Notes under the pieces: model-generated
What the model was told of the DNA's origin: nothing
The model's input: only the letters and a program-made list of their open reading frames with translations
The model's database searches: none
In this document: piece after piece, positions 9,980 to 19,500 of the stretch
How the letters are laid out: each line of letters opens with the position of its first letter
How positions within the stretch are numbered: the stretch's first letter is position 1
Program-made: the position numbers and the translations under genes
NCBI RefSeq assembly: GCF_038502225.1
Contig: NC_091383.1
Location: 1,196,001 to 1,260,000, forward strand
From: Cherax quadricarinatus
Lineage: Eukaryota; Arthropoda; Malacostraca; Decapoda; Parastacidae
DNA length: 64,000 nucleotides
Direction: 5' to 3'

Positions 9980-12185
9980 CATAGCTGACATCAATGACAT
10001 ACTACTATATAGAAAGCCGCTTGTTATGCTGAGCATTTCCCGCAAATTAGGTCAGTTTTGTCCCAGGATGCGACCCACACCAGTCCACTAACACCCAGGA
10101 TGTGACCCACACCAGTCCACTAACACCCAGGATGTGACCCACACCAGTCCACTAACACCCAGGATATGACCCACACCAGTCCACTAACACCCAGGATGTG
10201 ACCCACACCAGTCCACTAACACCCAGGATGTGACCCACACCAATCCACTAACACCCAGGATGTGGCCCACACCAGTCCACTAACACCCAGGATGTGACCC
10301 ACACCAGTCCACTAACACCCAGGATGCCACCCACACCAGTCCACTAACACCCAGGATGTAACCCACACCAGTCCACTAACACCCAGGATGTGACCCACAC
10401 CAGTCCACTAACACCCAGGATGTGACCACACCAGTCCACTAACACCCAGGATGTGACCTACACCAGTCCACTAACACCCAGGATGTGACACACACCAGTC
10501 CACTAACGCCCAGGATGTGACCTACACCAGTCCACTAACACCCAGGATGCCACCCACACCAGTCCACTAACACCCAGGATGTGACCCACACCAGTCCACT
10601 AACACCCAGGATGTGACCCACACCAGTCCATTAACACCCAGGATGCGACCCACACCAGTCCATTAACACCCAGTATGTGACCCACACCAGTCCACTAACA
10701 CCCAGGATGTGACCCACACCAGTCCATTAACACCCAGGATGCGACCCACACCAGTCCATTAACACCCAGTATGTGACCCACACCAGTCCACTAACACCCA
10801 GGATGTGACCCACACCATTTCATTAACACCCAGGATGCGACCCACACCAGTCCATTAACACCCAGTATGTGACCCACACCAGTCCACTAACACCCAGGAT
10901 GTGACCCACACCAGTCCATTAACACCCAGGATGCGACCCACACCAGTCCATTAACACCCAGTATGTGACCCACACCAGTCCACTAACACCCAGGATGTGA
11001 CCCACACCATTTCATTAACACCCAGGATGCGACCCACACCAGTCCATTAACACCCAGTATGTGACCCACACCAGTCCACTAACACCCAGGATGTGACCCA
11101 CACCAGTCCATTAACACCCAGGATGCGACCCACACCAGTCCATTAACACCCAGTATGTGACCCACACCAGTCCACTAACACCCAGGATGTGACCCACACC
11201 AGTCCATTAACACCCAGGATGCGACCCACACCAGTCCATTAACACCCAGTATGTGACCCACGCCAGTCCACTAACACCCAGGATGCGACCCACACCAGTC
11301 CATTAACACCCAGGATGCGACCCACACCAGTCCATTAACACCCAGTATGTGACCCACACCAGTCCACTAACACCCAGGATGTGACCCACACCAGTCCATT
11401 AACACCCAGGATGCGACCCACACCAGTCCATTAACACCCAGTATGTGACCCACACCAGTCCACTAACACCCAGGATGTGACCCACACCAGTCCATTAACA
11501 CCCAGGATGCGACCCACACCAGTCCATTAACACCCAGTATGTGACCCACACCAGTCCACTAACACCCAGGATGTGACCCACACCAGTCCATTAACACCCA
11601 GGATGCGACCCACACCAGTCCATTAACACCCAGTATGTGACCCACACCAGTCCACTAACACCCAGGATGTGACACACACCAGTCCATTAACACCCAGGAT
11701 GCGACCCATACCAGTCCATTAACACCCAGTATGTGACCCACACCAGTCCACTAACACCCAGTATGTGACCCACACCAGTCCACTAACACCAAGGATGTGA
11801 CCCACACCAGTCCACTAACACCCAGGATGTGACCCACACCAGTCCACTAACACCCAGGATGTGACCCACACCAGTCCACTAACACCCAGGATGTGACCCA
11901 CACCAGTCCATTAACACCCAGGATGCGACCCACACCAGTCCATTAACACCCAGTATGTGACCCACACCAGTCCACTAACACCCAGGATGTGACCCACACC
12001 AGTCCACTAACACCAAGGATGTGACCCACACCAGTCCACTAACACCCAGGATGTGACCCACACCAGTCCACTAACATGGACATAAGGTGTAAGGAAACAC
12101 GTCCAATGTTTCCACCCTTGCTGGGAATCGAACCCGGACTCTCACCGTGTGAAGCAAGAGCTTTTGTCACCAGGCCCCTGGCGGC
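9980..12185 (-). mobile_element. SINE interrupted by expansion of its own internal segment
   Basis: The sequence before the array (GCTGAGCATTTCCCGCAAAT to GTTTTGTCCCAGGATGCGAC, 10030-10070) and after it (GGTGTAAGGAAACACGTCC, then a B-box-like GGGAATCGAACCC, 12087-12135) matches the two sides of the tRNA-SINE body seen at 3935-4277. The 33-bp array sits exactly where the SINE has its CCACACCAGTCGACTAACAC segment. The whole is read as one - strand SINE with the array inside it. Confidence 0.72.
10060..12075. repeat. 33-bp minisatellite with a 99-bp higher-order unit, about 61 copies
   Basis: The unit contains CACCAGTCCACTAACACCC followed by AGGATGTGACC. From about 10620 to 11760 three variants cycle in order: CCATTAACACCCAGGATGCG, CCATTAACACCCAGTATGTG and CCACTAACACCCAGGATGTG. 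This gives a 99-bp trimer repeated about ten times. Units near both ends are monomeric. Confidence 0.94.
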
Positions 12186-12225
12186 AAATCAAGATTCCTC
12201 ACTCACTCACTCACTCCCTCATCGT

Positions 12226-12495
12226 GTGGCCCGTGGCCTGGTAGGTAACGCTCTCGCCTCACACACTAAGTGTCCGTGGTTCGATCCAATATTGGACGTG
12301 TTTCCTTACACCTACTGTCCCCTTTCACGTAGCAAGTGAGTAGGTACCTGGGTGTTAGTCGACTGGTGTGGGTGGCATCCTGGGGGACAAGACTGAAGGA
12401 TCCGAATGGAAATAAGATAGACGGTCCTAGATGAATCACCGGGTTATCCTGGGTGGCTAACCCTCCGGAGTTAAAAATCCGAGCAATATCTTAAC
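12226..12495 (+). mobile_element. tRNA-derived SINE, + strand, head-to-head with the preceding one
   Basis: An A-box-like TGGCCTGGTAGG and B box GGTTCGATCC are followed by the SINE body (TACCTGGGTGTTAGTCGACT near 12347) and tail (GGTTATCCTGGGTGGCTAAC). The 3' end is AAAAATCCGAGCAATATCTT. It is separated from the - strand SINE by a (TCAC)n run at 12195-12215. Confidence 0.82.
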
Positions 12496-12670
12496 ACTGC
12501 CTCACTCCCCATCATTCCCGAACCATGTAACGTACATGTTCTCTCAGCTGAGCTCCAGACAATACACGTCTCAGCTTACAAAACATACACACTTACTACT
12601 ATACAGACAATACACACAATACAAGTATTAACCAAGTCAAAGACTTGGAAAGCTGCACTAACACGACAAT

Positions 12671-13019
12671 AAAAATAGCTTTGTGATGAATGGTTTGAAA
12701 AACCGACAAGTTGAAGATTGAGACACTTATGCCGCATATGGGAATCTTTATTCAGGAAACGTTTCGCCACACAGTGGCTTAATCAGTCCAATACAAAGAG
12801 GAAGGCGTAAGGAGAGGAGGAGAATGAGGTAATCAGTCCCTCAACCTGGAGTCGATGTGTTCAGTCCATCAATCTTGTCCATCAATTCTACAAGATTGAT
12901 GGACTGAACACATCGACTCCAGGTTGAGGGACTGATTACCTCATACGTTTCCTGAATAAAGATTCCCATATGCTGCATAAGTGTCTCAATCTTCAAAAAT
13001 AGCTTTGATACCCACAAGA
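12671..13019. mobile_element. Fold-back retroposon-like element flanked by long direct repeats
   Basis: AAAAATAGCTTTG occurs at 12671-12683 and about 13005-13017. A leader of about 25 bp is followed by two arms (from GAAGATTGAGACACTTATG near 12713 to its complement ending near 13003). Much of the arms pairs, including TGAGGGACTGATTACCTC and its complement, with the turn-around at about 12887-12900. The middle of the left arm (GTTTCGCCACACAGTGGCTT) has no partner. It matches a repeat family I associate with decapods. Confidence 0.65.
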
Positions 13020-13186
13020 TAGCTTATTATCTTATTAATGAAAATAAGATACCAGATATATTGAGCAAATTTCCTAAATTTGCTTGTAACAGATAAGTGA
13101 ACTGTAGATATAAATCCAGATGTTCTCCTGTTAACCCTTTTGAGGCTTAGTTCCTAGGCCTATTGTGTATCCATATGTTCTTGTGC

Positions 13187-14168
13187 TACCATCCATAGGA
13201 TGGATATGAGGTACACAATAAACTATCCACTACCATCCACAGGATGGATATGAGGTACACAATAAACTAGCCACTACCATCCACAGGATGGATATGAGGT
13301 ACACAATAAACTAGCCACTACCATCCACAGGAGGGATATGAGGTACACAATAAACTAGCCACTACCATCCACAGGATGGATATGAGGTACACAATAAACT
13401 AGCCACTACCATCCACAGGATGGATATGAGGTACACAATAAACTAGCCACTACCATCCACAGGATGGATATGAGATACACAATAAACTAGCCACTACCAT
13501 CCACAGGATGGATATGAGGTACACAATAAACTAGCCACTACCATCCATAGGATGGATATGAGGTACACAATAAACTAGCCACTACCATCCACAGGATGGA
13601 TATGAGGTACACAATAAACTAGCCACTACCATCCATAGGATGGATATGAGGTACACAATAAACTAGCCACTACCATCCACAGGATGGATATGAGGTACAC
13701 AATAAACTAGCCACTACCATCCACAGGATGGATATGACGTACACAATAAACTAGCCACTACCATCCACAGGAGGGATATGAGGTACACAATAAACTAGCC
13801 ACTACCATCCACAGGATGGATATGAGGTACACAATAAACTAGCCACTACCATCCACAGGATGGATATGAGGTACACAATAAACTAGCCACTACCATCCAT
13901 AGGATGGATATGAGGTACACAATAAACTAGCCACTACCATCCACAGGATGGATATGAGGTACACAATAAACTAGCCACTACCATCCACAGGATGGATATG
14001 AGGTACACAATAAACTAGCCACTACCATCCACAGGATGGATATGAGGTACACAATAAACTAGCCACTACCATCCATAGGATGGATATGAGGTACACAATA
14101 AACTAGCCACTACCATCCACAGGATGGATATGAGGTACACAATAAACTAGCCACTACCATCCACAGGA
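13187..14168. repeat. 44-bp minisatellite, about 22 copies
   Basis: The unit contains CCATCCACAGGATGGATATG and ACACAATAAACTAGCCACTA. CCATCCACAGGATGG is an interrupted palindrome. The unit is related on the opposite strand to the 29-bp array at 37975-38350. It lies in TTLL3-like intron 2, ending 160 bp before exon 3. Confidence 0.94.
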
Positions 14169-14328
14169 TAGACTCAACCTGTGCACAGAGTCGCCAACTG
14201 TACTCACCTTGTGTTATAGGGCGTCAAAGACTGTGTCTGGCGCGGTTTCTTAAGCTCCTTCTTAACACTATTAATTTCTGGTCTCCAGAACCTTATCATA
14301 CCTACTCCTGAAACTGTGTATATTACAG

Positions 14329-14441
14329 TGGTGGTGGACTACAAGAACAACAAAACAGCGGACACTGGGTTGTTCGAACTGGCTTACAGGGATAGTGAGC
14401 GCTCAGTACCCAACCCGCCCTACCTGGGAGTAAACCTACAG
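14329..14441 (+). CDS. TTLL3: TTLL3-like exon after the catalytic domain
   Basis: The acceptor is TATTACAG and the donor is GTGAGT. The two leading bases complete the valine codon begun in the previous exon. It then encodes 37 residues, beginning VVDYKNNKTADTGLFELAYR and ending PPYLGVNLQ. DTG.FEL.Y followed by a short loop and YLGV corresponds to the conserved block after the ATP-grasp core in TTLL3/8. An acceptor-like CTCCAG at 14283-14288 was rejected because it gives a stop within eight codons. The exon ends in phase 0. Confidence 0.82.
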
Positions 14442-14487
14442 GTGAGTTAATTAGAATTAAGCTTCCTATCAGGTGTATGGGCTCTTG

Positions 14488-14645
14488 TGTACTCACATAT
14501 TTGTGGTTGCAGGGATCGATTCACAGCTCCTGGCTCCACCTCTTCACTGGATGCTACTAGGGTCACTCCCTGCTCCAAGAGCTTTATCGTTCCTCTTCTT
14601 AAAGCTATTTATGGATCCTGCCTCCACTACATCACTCTCCAGTGT
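14488..14645. mobile_element. Dispersed repeat fragment
   Basis: The segment from TGTGGTTGCAGGGATCGATT to CTGCCTCCACTACATCACTC matches, from memory, an abundant decapod repeat of uncertain class. It runs into a (TG)n tract at 14641-14669. Confidence 0.45.
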
Positions 14646-14882
14646 GTGTGTGTGTGTGTGTGTGTGTATCTCAGACCTCCACAACACAACTGACCAAAGC
14701 TCAGACCTCCACAACACAGTTGTCCTCACAGATTTGTTAAGTTATACCAAGAATTAAGTAAAGATCCTGGACGTCACCTTACCAAACAAACAAAGCAAAT
14801 GTGATAGTAATTATGTACAAGATAGCTTATAGTGGATAATAGACATGATCTTAGAAGACAGAGGAACTGACGTGTCTCTTAA

Positions 14883-15030
14883 CCCTGTAGCGTAACTTGA
14901 CTCAAGAAATCGTAATGACACGATTGCAAACAAATCATACCCCCGGCTGGGATTGAACCCGCGGTCTGGAGTTTTGAGACTCTATGACCGCGGGTTCAAT
15001 CCCAGCCGGGGGTATGACCTGTAGCGTGAC
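14883..15030 (-). mobile_element. Fold-back tRNA-SINE copy 3 with target-site duplication
   Basis: CCTGTAGCGTAAC at about 14884-14896 and CCTGTAGCGTGAC at about 15018-15030 flank the element. The leader (ATCGTAATGACACGATTGC) is followed by a hairpin with arms of about 33 bp (ATACCCCCGGCTGGGATTGA and its complement) and a 19-nt loop containing GTTTTGAGACTC. The arms include a B-box-like GGTTCAATCCC. Confidence 0.78.
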
Positions 15031-15120
15031 AAACATACACCCTGATGACATTACTGTAATTCTTCTTTGCTCCCTCTTCTAAGTGCCAGTGATTTGTGAA
15101 TAGGTACTTTGAGTAGCTTG

Positions 15121-15212
15121 TTAGAGACATTGAGTTGACTTGCTAGGCACTTTGAGTTGACTTGCTACGAACTTGGAATTGACTTGCTAGGCGCTTTGAG
15201 CTGACTTGCTAG
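15121..15212. repeat. About 25-bp tandem repeat, 4 copies
   Basis: Four degenerate copies contain GAGTTGACTTGCTAGGCACT. They lie in TTLL3-like intron 3. Confidence 0.8.
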
Positions 15213-15289
15213 GCACATTCCTTTCACCTTCCTCACATCACAGATTAAATGCTTCCCTAAGGAGCAGTGCTACTTCTCCCTTATTTTTT

Positions 15290-15290
15290 G

Positions 15291-15386
<96 letters not shown>
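15290..15386. repeat. (AT)n microsatellite
   Basis: About 48 AT units are perfect by eye and border the fold-back unit at 15387. Confidence 0.97.
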
Positions 15387-15389
<3 letters not shown>

Positions 15390-15521
15390 AAAACAACCAC
15401 TCTGAAAGAATAGAGAAATTCCAAGCACTTTCGTGACTGCTCACATTATCCTTGATAATGTGAGTAGTCACAAAAGCGCTTGGAATTTCTGTATTCTTTC
15501 AGAGTGGTTGTTTTTGCATAT
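15387..15521. mobile_element. Fold-back element between two AT tracts
   Basis: The left arm GCAAAAACAACCACTCTGAA onward is the inverted complement of the right arm ending GTGGTTGTTTTTGC. The stem is about 62 bp with few mismatches and a tiny loop near 15452. An internal palindrome TTATCCTTGATAA marks the turn-around. Confidence 0.75.
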
Positions 15522-15551
15522 TCTGAAATCACCTGTTTACTGTGATCTTAT

Positions 15552-15685
<134 letters not shown>

Positions 15686-15797
15686 TTTTCCCACACTACC
15701 GAGAAATTATGATAAAATTAGGAATATGTTTGGGATGCTGATGACAGAAGGTATAATATAGGGGAAGCTGATGTAATTTTCTTTAAATCCCTGACAG

Positions 15798-16340
15798 GTG
15801 GTGGGCCATCAGATCAAAAGGGGACCCAGCAAGGCCGAGAAGAAGAAATCGAAAAAATCCCGTCCAGCAGTACGCCTGGTGAAGCCTCTCCCGCTCATTA
15901 CTCTCTCACTGGAGGATACTGCTCAGTATAACCCAAAGGACATGTCTAGGGATACCATGTCTAGGGATACCATGTCTAGGGATACCATGTCTAGGGATAC
16001 CAGTGGAACGCTAGCCAGACACTGCTCGCTCCTCGACTGTCGTAAATACGCTATTGGAAGCACGTCACCTCTACCCATATCAACATCGGAAGCCTCAGAC
16101 AGCCTTGAAAACGGGTGGAATAAAATGCCCAGAAGCGCAGAACATCGCCTTGGAGGCTGCAGCAGTGAGGGATCCAATCATGCTGTTAGACATCCAGGTG
16201 CTCCAGGAGGATCGGATTCAACCAGAAACAAAAATGAGGAGAGTACGGGAAGTAAGAGCAGCTCTTGTCTAGGGTCGCACTCTTTACCGACGGGGAAGAG
16301 CAATGTAACGAACACACAGTTCGATTACCGGGCCTCTTGA
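15798..16340 (+). CDS. TTLL3: TTLL3-like terminal exon with an in-frame MSRDT repeat
   Basis: The acceptor CTGACAG precedes an in-frame GTG codon (phase 0). The frame stays open for 180 codons to a TGA at 16338-16340. The start reads VVGHQIKR, then a lysine-rich stretch, and continues into a serine-rich tail with no recognised domain, as expected for the divergent C-termini of this family. Residues 49-68 of the exon are four identical copies of MSRDT from a 15-bp unit. A donor-like GGAAGTAAGA near 16248-16257 could remove the last 30 residues, so the exact end is less certain than the start. No polyadenylation signal was seen before the 57-bp array. Confidence 0.68.
   Translation: MVGHQIKRGPSKAEKKKSKKSRPAVRLVKPLPLITLSLEDTAQYNPKDMSRDTMSRDTMSRDTMSRDTSGTLARHCSLLDCRKYAIGSTSPLPISTSEASDSLENGWNKMPRSAEHRLGGCSSEGSNHAVRHPGAPGGSDSTRNKNEESTGSKSSSCLGSHSLPTGKSNVTNTQFDYRAS
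15942..16001 (+). repeat. 15-bp coding tandem repeat (4 copies) in the TTLL3-like last exon
   Basis: Four identical copies of ATGTCTAGGGATACC stand head to tail in the reading frame and encode MSRDT four times. Copy-number change by whole units would keep the frame. Confidence 0.9.
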
Positions 16341-16399
16341 CCTCAGCCAAAATTTTAGGTAGTTTTAATGCTGGAAATACTTTGACCTATGATAAATAT

Positions 16400-16480
16400 T
16401 ATTATTGTTTTATTTATGGTGAAACGCTAAACCCATAGGGGTCATATGTCACCTGGTAAATGGGAAGCAGGTAATATTAC
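16400..16480. mobile_element. SINE-like fragment (AAACGCTAAACCC family)
   Basis: TATTATTATTGTTTTATTTA, then GTGAAACGCTAAACCCATAG and GGTCATATGTCACCTGG, resemble the cores at 935-1060 and 51810-51870. The fragment lies 60 bp after the TTLL3-like stop codon. Confidence 0.5.
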
Positions 16481-16595
16481 TATTTTGTACACTAAGGTTG
16501 GGTGACTCAGAAAAGAAGAAACACGTTCATTGTCATTTACTTAATAGCTATCTTCCTAGATATATGTTGACATCACAATCCAGATGGCACTCTGA

Positions 16596-19500
16596 ACTGT
16601 AACATCCTCACTCATCCTTCAGAGTACAGGTACTGTACTTCCCACCTCCAGGACTGTAACATCCTCACTCATCCTTCAGAGAACAGGTACTGTACTTCCC
16701 ACCTCCAGGACTGTAACATCCTCACTCATCCTTCAGAGTACAGGTACTGTACTTCCCACCTCCATGACTGTAACATCCTCACTCATCCTTCAGAGTACAG
16801 GTACTGTACTTCCCACCTCCATGACTGTAACATCCTCACTCATCCTTCAGAGTACAGGTACTGTACTTCCCACCTCCAGGACTGTAACATCCTCACTCAT
16901 CCTTCAGAGTACAGGTACTGTACTTCCCACCTCCAGCACTGTAACATCCTCACTCATCCTTCAGAGTACAGGTACTGTACTTCCCACCTCCAGCAATGTA
17001 ACATCCTCACTCATCCTTCAGAGTACAGGTACTGTACTTCCCACCTCCAGCACTGTAACATCCTCACTCATCCTTCAGAGTACAGGTACTGTACTTCCCA
17101 CCTCCAGGACTGTAACATCCTCACTCATCCTTCAGAGTACAGATACTGTACTTCCCACCTCCAGGACTGTAACATCCTCACTCATCCTTCAGAGTACAGG
17201 TACTGTACTTCCCACCTCCAGCACTGTAACATCCTCACTCATCCTTCAGAGTACAGGTACTGTACTTCCCACCTCCAGCAATGTAACATCCTCACTCATC
17301 CTTCAGAGTACAGGTACTGTACTTCCCACCTCCAGCACTGTAACATCCTCACTCATCCTTCAGAGTACAGGTACTGTACTTCCCACCTCCAGGACTGTAA
17401 CATCCTCACTCATCCTTCAGAGTACAGATACTGTACTTCCCACCTCCAGGACTGTAACATCCTCACTCATCCTTCAGAGTACAGGTACTGTACTTCCCAC
17501 CTCCAGGACTGTAACATCCTCACTCATCCTTCAGAGTGCAGGTACTGTACTTCCCACCTCCAGGACTGTAACATCCTCACTCATCCTTCAGAGTACAGGT
17601 ACTGTACTTCCCACCTCCAGGACTGTAACATCCTCACTTATCCTTCAGAGTACAGGTACTGTACTTCCTACCTCCAGCACTGTAACATCCTCACTCATCC
17701 TTCAGAGTACAGGTACTGTACTTCCTACCTCCTGGACTGTAGCATCCTCACTCATCCTTCAGAGTACAGGTACTGTACTTCCCACCTCCTGGACTGTAAC
17801 ATCCTCACTCATCCTTCAGAGTACAGGTACTGTACTTCTCACCTCCAGGACTGTAACATCCTCACTCATCCTTCAGAGTACAGGTACTGTACTTCCCACC
17901 ACCAGCAATGTAACATCCTCACTCATCCTTCAGAGTACAGGTACTGTACTTCCCACCTCCAGCACTGTAACATCCTCACTCATCCTTCAGAGTACAGGTA
18001 CTGTACTTCCCACCTCCAGGACTGTAACATCCTCACTCATCCTTCAGAGTACAGGTACTGTACTTCCCACCTCCAGGACTGTAACATCCTCATTCATCCT
18101 TCAGAGTACAGATACTGTACTTCCCACCTCCTGGATTGTAACATCCTCACTCATCCTTCAGAGTGCAGGTACTGTACTTCCCACCTCCAGGACTGTAACA
18201 TCCTCACTTATCCTTCTGAGTACAGGTACTGTACTTCCCACCTCCAGCACTGTAACATCCTCACTCATCCTTCAGAGTACAGGTACTGTACTTCCTACCT
18301 CCTGGACTGTAGCATCCTCACTCATCCTTCAGAGTACAGGTACTGTACTTCCCACCTCCATGACTGTAACATCCTCACTCATCCTTCAGAGTACAGGTAC
18401 TGTACTTCCCACCTCCAGGACTGTAACATCCTCACTCATCCTTCAGAGTACAGGTACTGTACTTCCCACCTCCATGACTGTAACATCCTCACTCATCCTT
18501 CAGAGTACAGGTACTGTACTTCCCACCTCCATGACTGTAACATCCTCACTCATCCTTCTGAGCACAGGCACTGTACTTCCCACCTCCATGACTGTAACAT
18601 CCTCACTCATCCTTCAGAGTACAGGTACTGTACTTCCCACCTCCAGGACTGTAATATCCTCACTCATCCTTCAGAGTACAGGTACTGTACTTCCCACCTC
18701 CAGGACTGTAACATCCTCACTCATCCTTCAGAGTACAGGTACTGTACTTCTCACCTCCAGGACTGTAACATCCTCACTCATCCTTCAGAGTACAGGTACT
18801 GTACTTCCCACCTCCAGCAATGTAACATCCTCACTCATCCTTCAGAGTACAGGTACTGTACTTCCCACCTCCAGCACTGTAACATCCTCACTCATCCTTC
18901 AGAGTACAGGTACTGTACTTCCCACTTCCAGGACTGTAACATCCTCACTCATCCTTCAGAGTACAGGTACTGTACTTCCCACCTCCAGGACTGTAACATC
19001 CTCACTCATCCTTCAGAGTACAGATACTGTACTTCCCACCTCCAGGACTGTAACATCCTCACTCATCCTTCAGAGTACAGGTACTGTACTTCCCACCTCC
19101 AGGACTGTAACATCCTCACTCATCCTTCAGAGTACAGGTACTGTACTTCCCACCTCCAGGACTGTAACATCCTCACTTATCCTTCTGAGTACAGGTACTG
19201 TACTTCCCACCTCCAGCACTGTAACATCCTCACTCATCCTTCAGAGTACAGGTACTGTACTTCCTACCTCCTGGACTGTAGCATCCTCACTCATCCTTCA
19301 GAGTACAGGTACTGTACTTCCCACCTCCATGACTGTAACATCCTCACTCATCCTTCAGAGTACAGGTACTGTACTTCCCACCTCCATGACTGTAACATCC
19401 TCACTCATCCTTCAGAGTACAGGTACTGTACTTCCCACCTCCATGACTGTAAAATCCTCACTCATCCTTCAGAGCACAGGCACTGTACTTCCCACCTCCA

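Noticed and set aside
10060..12075. CRISPR array (33-bp repeats)
   Set aside because: Units are contiguous with no unique spacers, and the genome is eukaryotic. The same reasoning applies to the 29-34 bp arrays elsewhere.
12226..12300. Functional tRNA gene on the + strand
   Set aside because: The same SINE-head explanation applies. The B box lies in a degenerate arm.
14283..14290. Alternative acceptor for TTLL3-like exon 3 at CTCCAG
   Set aside because: In the phase required by exon 2 it meets a TGA within eight codons. The TATTACAG acceptor gives a family-like continuation.
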